Source: Schoenoplectus triqueter (taxonomy: Eukaryota; Streptophyta; Magnoliopsida; Poales; Cyperaceae). From it: DNA of 64,000 nucleotides. Of the stretch, positions 12,514-24,641 are shown one piece after another. The stretch's first letter is position 1. Each line of letters starts with the position of its first letter. The notes beneath the pieces are model-generated. The model had not been told where the DNA came from. It saw nothing but the letters and a program-made list of their open reading frames with translations, and made no database searches. The position numbers were made by a program, and so were the translations under genes. The DNA lies in the NCBI GenBank assembly GCA_964058805.1, contig CAXKVV010002149.1:186001-250000 (forward strand), written 5' to 3'.

Positions 12514-13635
12514 ATGGCTAAAGAAACTCTTACTAATATGTTCTATGCGCTCACAATCATACTAAGACATGAGAAACTCGAGTATGTCCTTAACACACTA
12601 ATCCCTGCACAGCCTGCAGTAGGCTGCACAGCAAATAAAGTCACCATGTACAACAAGCACAAAGAAGATGAGTTTGATGTACAAAGTTTCTTGGTCAAGA
12701 AATTTAAGGTGACTAAATCTCCGCTGAGTCATAAGATGACTGAGGGCGGCTCTCTTGACACTCACATGCTCCGTATGACGAGCGATGTTGAGCAGTTGGA
12801 GAAGCATAACAGTCTGTTGAGCAAAGAGTTTGCTACAGATGTTATCTTGAACTCTTTCCCTCCTAGCTATTCTAATTTCATCAGGAATTATCATATGCTG
12901 GGAATGAACAAAAGCTTGCAGGAGCTCAAAAGGATATTGAGGATCGCTGATGGGGAGATGAAGAAAAGTTCTTCTAACCTCATGATCCAAGAAGGTGGAA
13001 GTAAGATTAAAAAGACGAAACGCAAAGTGACTCCCAAAGTGGCACTTAAGTATAAGAGTAAAGGGAAAATGGTTCCTAATCAGAACACTCCCAAGGCAAA
13101 AGCCTTTTTTACCTCTGACTGCTTTTGCTGTCAAAGCAAGGGTCATTGGAAGAGGAACTGCCCTAAGTATTTGGAGGTTATGAGAACAGGAAATGTTCTC
13201 AAGAATTCAACCTCAGATATTTTTGTTGTTGAAGTTAACGTTGTTACCTCTATTCATGATTGGGTATTGGATATTGAATCATGTGCTCATATTTGTTCAA
13301 ATATGGAGGCGCTAAAGAATAGGAGGAAACTACGCAATAAGGAAATACAACTCCGAGTTGGAAACGGTGCACAAGTTGCAGCCGTAACAGTCAGAAGTAT
13401 AGAGTTGTGTTTGCCTAGAAGGCTTATAATGGAACTCAAAAATATATATTTTGTTCCAAGTATTTCCAGAAATATTATTTCAATCTCATGTCAAGAGATG
13501 AATGGTTTTTCTTTTGTTATAAAGGACAATGGTTGTTCAATATACAAATATGAGTTATATTATGGATCTTCTTTTATGATGAATGATCTTTATATATTGG
13601 AAATAGACAAACCCATATTTAGCAACAAAAAATGA
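12514..13635 (+). pseudogene. Copia gag and start of protease
   Basis: An open stretch of 373 codons. Residues about 15-140 match the copia gag fold of the UBN2 type, which assembles the virus-like particle. A zinc knuckle with C-x2-C-x4-H-x4-C spacing lies near residue 203 (CFCC to RNC). The protease active site near residue 251 reads D-I-E-S where an intact copia has D-T/S-G-S or D-T/S-G-A, so it should be dead. The frame stops at TGA 13633, within the LK-rich region that normally continues to the integrase zinc finger. The ATG at 12514 is plausible but not proven as the start. Confidence 0.8.
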
Positions 13636-14424
13636 CTCAAAGCATCTCATGAAAGTATGACTTTCATGTGGCATTATCGCAATGATCATATAAACAAGAA
13701 ACGCATCAAAAGTTACATGAAGTTGGACTTCTTGGTAATTTTAATATTGTGAATCTTATCTACATGAAAAATGATCAAAGTGCCTTTCTCCAAGAAGGGC
13801 GAAAGAACAAGTGACTTATTGGCCCTTATACACACAGATGTATGCGGACCAATGAGTACTTATACAAGAAACAGTGATCGCTATTTTATCACGTTTACTG
13901 ATGATTACAGTAGATATGGTTATGTCTACTTGATGAGACATAAGTCTGAATCCTTTGAAAAGTTCAAGGAATTCAAGACTGAAGTAGAAAATCAACTGAA
14001 TAAAAGTATTAATGCCTTACGGTCAGACCGTGGAGGCGAATACTTGAGTTATGAGTTTACAATGTACTTAAAAGAATGTGGGATAGTCTCACAACTCACA
14101 CCTCCAGGAACGCCGCAATGGAACGATATTTCTGAGAGGAGGAATCGAACTCTGTTAGACATGGTTCGTTCCATGATGAGTAATATCACACTCCCAAAAA
14201 TGTTTTGGGAACACGCACTAGAAACTACTGCACTAACAATAAATAGGGTTCCATCCAAGTCAGTAGAAAAGACTTCATATGAGTTATGGTTTGGTAAGGT
14301 ACTAAATATGTCTTATCTTAAAATTTGGGGTTGCGAAGTATTTGTCAAACGTCCGACGTCTGACAAACTTGGACCCAAAGCTGACAAGTGCTTTTTCGTA
14401 GGGTATCCTAAGGAAACGAAATGA
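13636..14424 (+). pseudogene. Copia integrase
   Basis: Same frame as gag. The N-terminal zinc-binding region (W-H-Y-R then H-I-N-K) is recognisable at 13660-13705, but its C-x2-C half is missing and stops occur at 13750 and 13765. From 13771 the catalytic core is open and well conserved: first Asp in HTDVCGPM, second in SDRGGEY, and Glu in SERRNRTLLDM with the expected spacing. It ends K-E-T-K then TGA at 14422, where intact relatives read on through GYYFYN-like sequence. Integrase would insert the cDNA copy into the genome. Confidence 0.85.
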
Positions 14425-16050
14425 TATTACTTCTATTACCAGTGCGAGAACAAGATAATTGTTGCTCGTCATGGTATATTTTTGGAGAAACAGTTTCTCG
14501 CAAAAGAAAGTAGTGGGAGTAATGTAATACTTGAAGAAATTCAAGATACATTACACAATACAATATCTGATACTGATGAGATAAACTCACCACTTGATTA
14601 TTCGGCTAATGAGTATTTGGAAGAACCAAATCCACAAATAGTTGTGGAAGAGATTCTAGTCCCGAGCTCATCTGCTTCAATGCAAGTTGAAACAAAATTA
14701 AATTTACATACTGATGTGGATGGAGTTCGACAACCTGAAGAACAAGTGCTACGAAGGTCACATAGGACAGTCTGTGCACCTGAAAGGTACATGGGACTGC
14801 ATGAAGTCTCAATATTTGATGCTGAAGATCCTCTGACCTATGCGGAAGCAGTGGATAGACCCGACTCTGATAAATGGCTAGAGGCCATGAGATCCGAAAT
14901 ACAATCCATGTATGACAACACGGTTTGGAACCTGGTTGCATCACCTGTTGGGGTAAAACCCATAGCTAACAAGTGAGTTTTTAAAAGAAAAATAGACATG
15001 GATGGTAATATGACTGTTTACAAAGCACGGCTAGTAGCGAAAGGTTTCAAATAAATTCTCGACGTAGATTATGATGAAACTTTTTTGCCCGTAGCTATGT
15101 TTAAGTCAATTTGGATACTCCTAGCAATTGTCGTATTTCATGATTGTGAAATATGGCAGATGGATGTCAAAACCGCCTTCCTAAATGAAAATTTGGAAGA
15201 GAACATGTATATGATACAGCCCACGGGTTTTTAGGATCCAAACAATGTTGGGAATGTATGCAAGCTTCTCAGATTCATTTATGGATTGAAGCAAGTATCA
15301 CGGAGTTGGAATCTTTGATTTGACGAATAAGTCAAACAGTTTGACTTCGTCAGATGCGAAGAAGAACCTTGTGTATACAAGAAAACTAGTGGGAGTGTCA
15401 TCGCTTTTCTAATCCTCTATGTGGATGATATACTCTTAATGGGAAATGATATTCCCCTATTGCAATCAGTCAAATCTTCATTAAAGAAAGTGTTCTCAAT
15501 AAAAAATTTGGGCGAGACTGTCTATATACTAGGCATAGAGATCTATAGAGATAGATCTAAGAGACTTATTGGATTAAGTCAAAGCACATACATTGATAAA
15601 GTGTTGAATCGATTCAGCATGTAGAATTTCAAGAAAGGATTTCTACCAATGAATCATGGTGCACAGCTTAGTAAGACTCAGTGTCCTTTGACAACTGATG
15701 AGCGAAGCATAATGAGTTGAGTACCATATGCTTCGGCTATTGGCTCTATCATGTACGCCATGTTGTGCACTCGCCTTGATGTCTCGTACGCTTGGAGTGT
15801 GACGAGTAGATATCTGGCTAATCCAGGCTAGGAGCACTGGAATGCTGCAAAGAATATCTTTAAGTACTTAAGAAGAACTAAGGATATGTTTCTCATCTAC
15901 GGTGTTGACTCGGAGCTCGTGGTAAGTGGTTACACAGACGTCATCACCTCATATGAAAAATCATAAATAGAGGCGACATAAAGATTTGTAAAATTGACAC
16001 AGTCAACAACACAGCTGATCCACTTACAAGATCTCTACCTCAAGCCAAGC
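14425..16050 (+). pseudogene. Copia reverse transcriptase and RNase H remnant
   Basis: The same frame continues with a variable linker, then RT from about 14930 (NTVWNLV, then V-F-K-R-K). The catalytic YVDDILLM motif is at 15418-15441, and QMDVKTAFLN and YGLKQ-like motifs precede it. In-frame stops lie at 14974, 15052, 15232, 15316, 15328, 15622, 15718 and 15829. After YLRRTKDM the RNase H part is shortened: GYTDV is followed within a few residues by sequence near the usual C-terminal end, and two more stops. I detected no frameshift before 15960. Confidence 0.8.
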
Positions 16051-16183
16051 ACTAGTTGCACATATCTTCTATGGGTTTGAGACACATAGGAGATTGACTG
16101 TGAGATTTTTCTTTAAATCTTAGAGATTTATAGAATAAAGAGATTTGTATAAGGCAGAGCTCAATATGATTGACTCCAAGTTT

Positions 16184-16194
16184 AAGTGGGAAAT
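16184..16194 (+). promoter_or_regulatory. Polypurine tract of the copia element
   Basis: AAGTGGGAAAT directly in front of the 3' LTR, in the usual AAGTGGGA form of copia plus-strand primers. Confidence 0.75.
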
Positions 16195-18308
16195 TATTAG
16201 TTTATAATAATCTTGAAGTCAATAATACGATAAATTAGTTATATAAATCTTTGTTCATGAATTGAATATTTAAACGATATTTTGTTTCCTTGAGTATTAT
16301 TGAATTTATGAATTATTCCGAGTTCATGTCTGGAATTGTGAAACTTCATAATATAGAATATACTCTTAAAAGTCACTAACCAAGGTAATTAGCAGGAACA
16401 CTAATTAATCATTATCAGGTTAGTATGTGGATTAAATGATGGTCAAGTTTTACAGACAATAAATAAAGAGTTGTCATTTTAATCACATAGATAGATGTTC
16501 TAGGAACATCGTATTTGATAAACCCCGAATGAAATAATAAATGGAATTGTGTTCGTGTCATTAATGTTTTCGTTCAGTATTAAATTCTAAAGTATGAGGT
16601 ATTCATCTTTCCTACATAAGATATGTATGTGTGTGATTTCTACCAAACGTTATCCGTAAAAGGTGGCTATAAAGGTAGCTCTTCGGTATACATAACTTAT
16701 GCGGAGGAAGAGATGGTTTGCCGAAAGTACTATTGTCCCTCGTATTTCTATACGAGTTATAGCATCACTGGGCCCCTTGATAGAGTAAGATTAATTTGCT
16801 AGCAGTATAATTACAAGAGTAATTATATTTGATAATTTACTCAGGATCAAGAAAAGATTAAGTTTGCAAGGATGACACATACCTACCTTGAAACTGATCT
16901 GATAGCTATGAGACAAAAGAATTAAACACAAGTAAATAGTTTACTGGATCATGATATTATACAGTACATCATCATCTGTGTAATTGGATGGTCATAGTGC
17001 ATTCTGCCAGATGCCTCCTATGATTATAGAAGTTAAAACAGTTTTAACTCTATTTACCAACATAACACGGATCCTGTCGGGTCACACCGTATAGGAGTTA
17101 ATCGGAGAATCTTATTGATTAATTATAAATTGTTTATAATTAATAATAAGATAGTTATAATTAATTATATATGATATAATTATATTTGTCATAGAGATGA
17201 CAAGAAGCAAAAATCAGATTGAATTTATAACGTGTTGGACACGTCGTATAAATTCGCCGAAATAACAACCGAGAAAAAAATATAATTGTAGATGATAATT
17301 ATATATATTTTATTTGGATTTTAAATGTTAATTATGGATTTGAATTATGGGCCAAGGCCCATTTATAATTAAAGCCTTAATTAATAATTAAAAGTCCAAA
17401 ATCAGAAAAGCCTAAAAAAAGCCCAAAATCCGAAAAGCCCAAAAAGGCCCATGAAAAGCCCATGCCAAACTCCAAGGGTATTTTGGTAATTTGTCCAAAA
17501 GTCCAAAGGTATTTCAGTAATTTGGCCAAAAAGCCCAATGTCGTTTTGGTAAATTGGACGAACTTTAAGGGTATTTTGGTCTTTTCACATTGGAACCTCC
17601 TACTATTCATGAGGGTATTTTGGTAATTTGTCAATCTCATATTTTCTATAAATATAGGGGTAGGGTGAGAGAGAAATCCACACCAAATCAGTTCTACTTT
17701 CTCTCTCTCGGTATACGGTTGTTTCAGAATTTACGGGATCGGTGAATAGTATTTTTACGAAAGTTGCGGTATTTCTGCACATTTGTGAAACATAATTACT
17801 GCGAGTCGTGAATAGTACTATTTTGTCTTTTTCTCGGGTGAATAGTGTTTTTGTGAGAAACCGCGGTTTACGGTATTTCTGGCAAAAAGAAATAAGCCGC
17901 TCTCTGGTCAGTCCTGGTAGATAACCTACAGAGGCATCAGACGTTTGGTGCTCCGAGACAAGCCGATTTTCATTCCAATTGAAATTTGGAAGTGAGGTAT
18001 AACATCTTATATTAATCTATTTAATTGTTAAGTAGATTAATATTTTAGAAATCAATCATGGAGTAGATCAATAAAGGTTTAAAGAGGTGTGTATCTCTCG
18101 GTAATAATCCGACATATCACTTTAACCCTAAATTTAAGTTAGAAGTAAAATAATATTTTACCGTCTTTTGTAAAAGATTAAATGTGTGTATCTCTCGGTA
18201 ATTATCCGACATACTTTAATCCCTAACTTAAGTAGAAATAAAATTTTTGTTCTACGGTCTTTCCGCAGCTTGAGCATTAATGAGATTTGGGCATTCCAAA
18301 ACCCAACA
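16195..18308 (+). repeat. 3' LTR of the copia element
   Basis: 2114 bp, beginning TATTAG (TGTTAG in the 5' LTR) and ending CCCAACA. It keeps two blocks the 5' LTR has lost. The second block (17351-17569) contains repeated versions of GGGTATTTTGGTAATTTG, which may have helped the deletion. The sequence near 17640-17710 (TCTATAAATATAGG then CTCTCTC) looks like the TATA box and start region. Confidence 0.9.
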
Positions 18309-18313
18309 GGGTA

Positions 18314-20191
18314 TGACTGGTACCAATCCAGAGGGTACTAGCACATATCACAAGGGCCAAGAACCAAGGTCAGTTTAGCCAGCAAGGGTCAATCCAAAAG
18401 TACATATCAGAATCGACAAATGGGGCAACAAAAACAACCACAAGAGTATCAATTTCAACACAATTAAGATCAGACAGAACCTCCAAGCACGGAGTCGACA
18501 CAAATCAATTTATTGAGCATAGCAAGAGTAATATGGCACAACAAGACCAAATAGACTTATTCAAGCGCACAGCCGGCACAGGCCAGACTAGCGAGACAAT
18601 CAGAGGGGATCAAAGGCAGGGGACTAACGTCTCGCTTCACCGGTACCGATTAGTACCAGTGTAACAAAGCACAACCGGCCAAAATCAAGCAAGGCAGCAA
18701 GGGTCGGCAAGCAATTGGAGCAAAACCCTCGCCTCACCGGTACCAGTCAGTACCAGTGTACCAAAGGCAAAGATCCCACAAACTAGCTCAAAATTGGCAA
18801 AATCACAACCAAGACAGTAAGTGCAAATCAGCACCGAAGGTAAGCCACAGAGGCACCACCAACATAGCATACATAGATACCAGCAAGGCAAATAAGCACA
18901 TCAACATTTCAAGCAGCATCAAGAGAGGAAGGTAACAGAGATGAGGTTTTACCAGAAAGCAATAGGAGGCAACCACAGGCAACAGGGGCAACCAGAAGGA
19001 AGGAAGAGGAAAAGCCTCAACAGAAACTAAACAGCACACACATTAAGCATCGAGTGTCACCTTCCTCGGTGTAGCCATGGGTACAATGAAAGTCTCAATA
19101 GAAATTAACCATTGCAACACGAAAGGGGAGAATAATAAGGAGTTTTGAGTTACCAATTGCAAAAGGTTCTACAGAGGGGAGTGAAACCCCTTTAATAGAG
19201 GTGCTAGCTTTGAACGCGATTGAATCGCGCTCGGGCCTCGAGGGAGGGAGGTGCCCCCTCGTCAACACACGACGTGCACGAGATTTACTCGGGTCAGAGA
19301 GAGGCGACATAGAGAGGGTGAAGTCGTCGGCCTCAGTGGGAGCAGGTGAGGGGTTGCGATCGAGGCACAGTGGGAAGAGAGAGTACATAGAGAGCTCGGT
19401 CAAGGGGGTGGGTGAGAGCGACAGAGAGAGAGAGAGGGAGGCGGTGTCGCCAAGAGAGGTGCGGCAGAGCGAAAGAACAGAGGGGAAACAAAAGACAGGG
19501 AGTGGAACCAGAGAGAGAGAGAGTGTGCAGAGTTTTAGAGACAGGCGGGGAAAAAGAGGGAGGAGAGAGAGTCGGTGAGAGGGTGAGTGGGGTGAATAAT
19601 TAATAGGAGAGAGAGAGGGTAAGGTTTAAAGAGGGATCATCTGTGGCCCATTCGGTGTAGCGTTTTGCGTCGAAGGAGGAATTACGGGTTATAAATTTAA
19701 TTAGAGTCGTTTAAAAAAATAATAATTTCTTTTGGTCATGATAGGCTTATATACATATGGTCTCGTTTGATCTTAATTTAGCCAAATGAATTTTTATTTA
19801 ATTTGCCTACACATATCATAATCTTTTATTATTTATTTAGGATTATCACTAGTCAATTTACGTTAAAACTTTTCAATTATTATCCCACTTATTTTCATTA
19901 CTTAATTGCCTTTATAAATTAAATTTTGATAATAATCTGTTTATTTAATTGTTAAGAGATTTAAATTAAATTTTTTTAAGCGCGTGTTTATTATATTCAA
20001 CGCTTTCATTCATTTCATTTATTGTTTATTATAAATTAAATGTTGAATTTATTGGTATTATTATTATTACATCCACATTTATATATACTCATTTATATTG
20101 CGGGTTTATGATATTTACTAATTAGTGTTAAATTCTTTTATTTATTATCTTGATTATCATTATTTTTTAATTAAATTTTCACGGTTTGACA
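18314..20191 (+). mobile_element. Solo long LTR, right segment
   Basis: Continuation of the LTR begun at 5497. It ends ACGGTTTGACA at 20191 and is followed by the duplicated TTACA. From 18600 to 19620 it is unusually GC- and purine-rich, then turns AT-rich. Nothing protein-like was recognised. Confidence 0.65.
19300..19625. repeat. GA-rich low-complexity tract
   Basis: GAGAGAGA runs and GGGAGAG variants fill this interval on the plus strand. Open frames through it are products of base composition. Confidence 0.6.
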
Positions 20192-20382
20192 TTACATATA
20201 TCCAAAAAATATTAAAGTATCTCGTACAATCTCAGAATATAGACTTCAAAAATTCTATCAATCATATTTTTACCTGTTGGAGATCCTCAGGCGGCAAGAG
20301 CGCAAATGATCTGAGAGACTATAAAAAGTAAAAACATACATGCTTGGTAATTTTATAATCCTAGGTAAATGAACGAAACTAA

Positions 20383-20830
20383 TTAAGCATTTTCCCTTTG
20401 CTCCAATATGATTTTCGTGAGCTGATTTATCTGTGCCTGTAGCTGCAAATGACATGAAGACATAAAAAGGTTAGAAAGAAACTATAGATATCTTTGTGAA
20501 TGTTTTCGATCACTTAATTTTATAAATTTACTCACGCGGTTGATTCTCTCATCACAGGGACTCTTGCCCTTTCTAAGATAGTCCCGCACCAACGAGCCTT
20601 TCCAATTTCGATAAAGCCCGGCAATGCTCACTAAGCACCGGTGCATGTGCGTGTCGTCCTCTATGTTGAAAATATCCTAAAAATAATATTTTATAACTCA
20701 TTTTTAAATGCATCACACAATTAATACGACGAAAGATAACATTTTATAACTCATTTTGTACCTTAACATTTTTCCACATGGCCTCCATTCAACTATTATG
20801 GTTTTCTCTGACCTCACTCGAAAGGATACA
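20383..20830 (-). pseudogene. CACTA transposase-like protein (Transposase_24 type), three exons
   Basis: On the minus strand three pieces join in frame with normal splice sites: about 20830-20762 (donor GTACAA), 20676-20536 (acceptor TTTTTAG, donor GTGAGT) and 20442-20383 (acceptor TTTGCAG, ending TAA). The product reads MEAMWKNVK, then DIFNIEDDTHMHRC, LYRNWKGSLVRDYL and RKGKSP, then a short coiled coil LQAQINQLTKIILEQREN. The W-K spacing and final coiled coil resemble plant Ptta/En/Spm transposase proteins. A stop lies just ahead of the first Met and the middle of the usual protein is missing, so this is a remnant. The family call rests on my recognition of short motifs. Confidence 0.5.
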
Positions 20831-21029
20831 ATAAGTTTACAGCCAAAATTTACGAATAATAAACCTATAGCATAGATAGTTAGCGCAAACAAAATATGAG
20901 CACATATCAGCACATATCTTGAAAAGCAATATCAGCACATACCAGGCCAAAGGGTTAAAAAACAATATCCGCACATATCAACACATACAGTGGCTCTTAC
21001 AAATATACCTTGAAGTGGCGGCGGGGCGT

Positions 21030-21240
21030 GCTCGGGCGACAGGAGAGGAGATGGCGAGGGGGCGTGCTCGAGCGATAGGAGAGGAGACGACGAGGGGGAG
21101 GGCCTCGAGTGTGACAAGAGAGGAGAACGATGAGGGGGGATGCGAGGCGTGCTCGGGTGACGGGGAGACGTGCTCAGGTGACGACGGCGAGGCGTGCTCA
21201 GGCGACGACGGCGAGGCGTGCTCGGGTGCTGGGGCAGGCG
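21030..21240. repeat. GC-rich minisatellite
   Basis: Repeated GGCGAGGCGTGCTCAGGCGACGAC-like units of about 24 bp near 21150-21230, with looser CGTGCTCGGGCGAC-type units before. It lies where the 5' leader or N-terminus of the CACTA gene would be. A frame open on the plus strand is most likely an effect of the repeat. Confidence 0.6.
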
Positions 21241-21593
21241 AACAACGCGTCTCGGGACTTAGGTTACGGGGGAATAAAAATTTGAAAAAAATACTAAGTG
21301 CTGGGAGTTCTTACCAATGGTTCAACAACGGTTATTAATAAAAACCGCTGCTAAACAGTACAACAGCGGTTATTTAGTAATAACCACTGTTGAAGCAGTA
21401 GCTTTTAACAGCGATTATTACTAAATAATCGCTGCTAAGTTTTTAACAATGATTATTTAATAATAACTGTTGTCAAAGTAATAGCATTTTACAGTGATTT
21501 TTATTTTAAAACCGCTGCAAATTTAATTTAGCAACAGTTCTCACAAAAAATCATTGTAAAAGTGCGTTGTTAAATCCCCTTATTCTTGTAGTG

Positions 21594-22815
21594 GGCGTTA
21601 GGAAAACTATAAGTAACTTTTAGGAAAAGAGGAGCGCTGGACGGATATTTGCTAATAGGTTATAGCCAAAAACCGTTAGCAAAGAGTGTGGCGATTTTTT
21701 TTAAAATTTTTGCTAACAGTTTTTGCTAATAAATCGTTAGCAAATGTTTTTTTTTTGAAATTTTGGTAACGGTTTTTTGATAATAAAAGGTTAGCAAAGG
21801 TTTTTTGTGTAAATTTAACTTTCTATACAGATAAAAAAAACTAAGAACAGTAAATTATATAAGAACGGATGATAAATGATAAGCATTGTGACATACATCA
21901 TATTATTCATTCAATAATTAATATAAAAGAAATATAATTATTCAAATAATGAAAAAATATTTACTGAACAATACATCTTGATTACACAATAATATGAAAA
22001 CCTATATAATTTCTAAGAAAAAACAAAAAACTTCAAATGCGTTTTTGAGGATCAAGACGATATTTTTTGACCCCGAAAATGGCAATAATGACGATAGTGG
22101 TTAACCCTATAGATCTTGTCGTAAGCCTTCTGTAGTCGCGTAACACGTCTCAATCAGAGTTTCCTATCAAAAGTTATGACCGTTTGAAATTGAGATAGTC
22201 AGATTTCGATTTTTATTTCTTCTGTGTCTCTTCTTTGTTTCTTATTTCTTTCTTCTTTTCTCTTCTCTGTCTCTCTCATCTCTATTTTTATATATGAAAA
22301 TAGATGAAAAGGGGTTGGTGATCTGTGGGGTTTCTGTTTTTGAATTTTAATTTTTGGATCGTTGAATTGGGATGAACGAGCGATGAGATGGACAATCCGT
22401 AGGAGCAAATGTTATTGGTGAGATGAGATATATTAGATTTTTTGTGCATGAACCTTTGCTAACGGTTTTTTATAAATAATCGTTAGTAAAATCCAGCGCA
22501 AAAACCTTTCCTAACGGTATTTTATAAGAAATCATTAGAAAAACTCAGCGCAAAAACCATTCATAACGGTTTTTTATAAGAAACTATTAGCAAAATTCAA
22601 CGCAAAATCTTTCCTAACAGTTTTTTATAAGAAACCGTTAGCAAATGTTGTCCGACAATTTTTTTTACACTTTTTGATATATTTTTATAACATTTCTTGT
22701 TCCAAACCGTTAGAAAACAGTTGAATTTATTTTCTAAAATGCCACCGTCTAATGTTACTAACGGTTTTTACTAAAAATTATTAGCAAATTGGTGTTAGTA
22801 AGTCTAGTTCCGTTG
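21594..22815 (-). mobile_element. Non-autonomous CACTA-like element 1 (degenerate)
   Basis: Both flanks (21640-21800 and 22440-22800) are filled with inverted and direct copies of a GCTAACGGTTTTT-type repeat. The core (22010-22410) is recognisably similar to the cores at 26830-27130 and 29090-30040. On the minus strand the core has TATATAAA (22294-22287) followed by a GA-rich leader. The ends are decayed and the limits are approximate. Confidence 0.5.
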
Positions 22816-22947
22816 TAATATATAAAGGGTCCACTTACGAATTACGATTTTATGACATATCATGACAACACAAACTATTGTATCAATAATTTAATCTTAT
22901 GATTTCAAATCTCAAAAATAGAACGTGACCTTTTTCATGTTGCAAAC

Positions 22948-23595
22948 AAGTGGTTTGAAGACGGTCCGGTCCGGGTCGGTTCGGTCTAAATCCGGATGGT
23001 TCACGGTCCCGCACGGTCTACATGGGCCGGTTCTAAGCGGTCCAAATTCGAAAAAATCAAATCCGTCCCACCGTTGGCCCCCGGGGGCCGGACCCCCACA
23101 GAACGGTCCACGGTCCGGTCCGGTCTGAATTTTTTTTATAAATTAGGAAAATAATAATTTATCATATTTTTTAATTATAATATTTTTTAACTAATTCGAA
23201 TTATTATTATTAATTATTTAAAAATCTAATAGTAATAAAAAAATTAAAAAATTGCAAAAAAAATAAAATTTCAGAAAATTATAAAAAATAATAAAAGTTG
23301 AAAAATAAATTTATTAATTTTTAAATAATAATTTTCATCGAATTAATTATGTATTTTTTAATAATTTAAAAATCAAATAATACAAAAAATCGGGGGTCCG
23401 GTCCACGGTCCCGTACTGTCCACGGTCCGGTCCGATCTATGGGTCCGCACAGGACGGGTCGACACAGTCCATTTTCAGGTGAAGGGAGGACCGACCCACC
23501 GTTAGACCGGTCCGTGGTAGGGCACGGGACGGTCCGACCACGGTCACGGTCCGGTCCGGGACGGGTTGGACCGTCTGGTCCATTTCAAACCACTA
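22948..23595. mobile_element. Non-autonomous hAT-like element, GGTCCGG-rich arms
   Basis: 648 bp with the 8-bp duplication TTGCAAAC (22940-22947 and 23596-23603). Terminal inverted repeats share AGTGGTTTGAA exactly. Both arms are crowded with GGTCCGGTCC, CGGTCCACGG and their complements; the core (23125-23390) is AT-rich. No transposase frame. Its layout and size parallel the element at 3815-4475. Confidence 0.8.
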
Positions 23596-23603
23596 TTGCA
23601 AAC

Positions 23604-24600
23604 ACACATGCGCAAAAAGTAATTGCAGTGAGATCAGTTCGTTCATTGACAACTCTAGACGTGGACATGATCAACAGTTGTTTTGATTAAAATTATCCAT
23701 TCATTTTTAATTTTTAATTTTAATTTTAAATTATCAAAGTATAAACTGCATGTCATGATGTTGGGAAAAAAAGAGAGTTTTCTTTATGTATTTTGATAGT
23801 AAAAATGTTAATAAAATATTTTCAACTGACATCAGTGTTATCTGGTTCATTTGTTTCGATTGAGCAGTGAGAACAATTTTAAAATGCATATATAATCCTT
23901 AAAAGGCCTAAACACCCAATCTGCATCCATATAACCAATTGAAAAAGTTGATTTGCAACAATTTCAGTTGTTACAACAAATACATAAATACAATTTACAT
24001 TGTGAATATTGTATGTATTTAAAAAATAAACAAAATTGTTAAACACTCCACTTAAGACAAGAATATAATGTTAAATATTTTTAAAATTGAAATAGACCAG
24101 AAAAAAGAAATATTCCGAGATGAAAAGCACCTTACTTTAAAGATGGATGCTTCTTTAAAGGGGCACATGAATGGGAATATTTCGGCTGAATCAATTCTTT
24201 GGCCCTTTTTTTTATGAAACTTTTGGTCTAATTTTTGGTAGATGCTACGGCACATGGTGACCTAGCTAGCTTCTTCTAAAACGCGGACACATTTCAAACA
24301 ACTTTCAAGATTAATCTTAATATTTAAGATTATGATGTATTCAATTAGTGAATGTTAACCGTTGTATGGGCCCGGGGGTGGAAATGATATTTACATACTC
24401 TCAAATTATGACTCGACAATGCTTAACAATAGAAAAATGCTAATGTTTTGCAAAATCACTTATATTTTTTATTTTTGCAAGGTCGACTTATCCTATGACT
24501 TAGTCACTATCAATCATTGTAAAATTTTGTTTTATTTTTGTTATGAAATAGAAAATACTCTTATTTTTATTGGGTTTTTGGCGATGAAACACAAGGAAGG
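23604..24600. other. AT-rich intergenic DNA without recognised features
   Basis: No convincing coding frame, transposon end or RNA gene was found. Confidence 0.5.
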
Positions 24601-24610
24601 GGAACCATAT

Positions 24611-24641
24611 CACCTGCGGAGCTGAAAAAACTCCGCAGGTG
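24611..24641. repeat. Perfect 11-bp hairpin
   Basis: CACCTGCGGAG, a nine-base loop CTGAAAAAA, then CTCCGCAGGTG. An outer GAACC (24602-24606) and GGTTC (24643-24647) could extend the stem across mismatches. More CTCCGCA copies lie near 24790-24810. It is possibly the end of a foldback element. Confidence 0.8.

Larger units (their letters stand above)
9026..18308 (+). mobile_element. Ty1/copia LTR retrotransposon, inactive, nested in the solo LTR
   Basis: 9283 bp bounded by the 5-bp duplication GGGTA (9021-9025 and 18309-18313). The order is 5' LTR, primer binding site, long leader, gag, protease, integrase, reverse transcriptase, RNase H remnant, polypurine tract, 3' LTR. Integrase ahead of reverse transcriptase defines copia. 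The protein sequence and LTRs near 2 kb resemble the Tork/Angela group, but the lineage is a guess. The whole gag-pol lies in one frame with about a dozen stop codons, so the copy cannot make a polyprotein. Confidence 0.9.
20197..21593 (-). mobile_element. CACTA (En/Spm) element, 5' part, left end not found
   Basis: The right boundary reads CACTACAAGAATAAGGGG on the minus strand, a typical CACTA terminus, ending at 21593. Just inside (21310-21580) are subterminal repeats of the type AACAGCGGTTATT in both orientations. A GC-rich minisatellite follows, then spliced transposase-like exons read on the minus strand. There is no second CACTA end before 20197, where the solo LTR's target site begins, so the LTR probably inserted into this element; its other end may be far away or deleted. 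Confidence 0.65.

Noticed and set aside
12598..13146. 182-codon open frame on the minus strand
   Set aside because: It lies antisense to copia gag and has no recognisable motif; a shadow of the coding strand.
19201..19603. Overlapping open frames of 63-125 codons
   Set aside because: Caused by GA-rich low-complexity sequence inside the solo LTR; Arg/Glu/Gly-rich products without domain.
20919..21338. 139-codon frame, Cys/Gly/Glu-rich
   Set aside because: Translation of a GC-rich minisatellite in a CACTA element read on the opposite strand.
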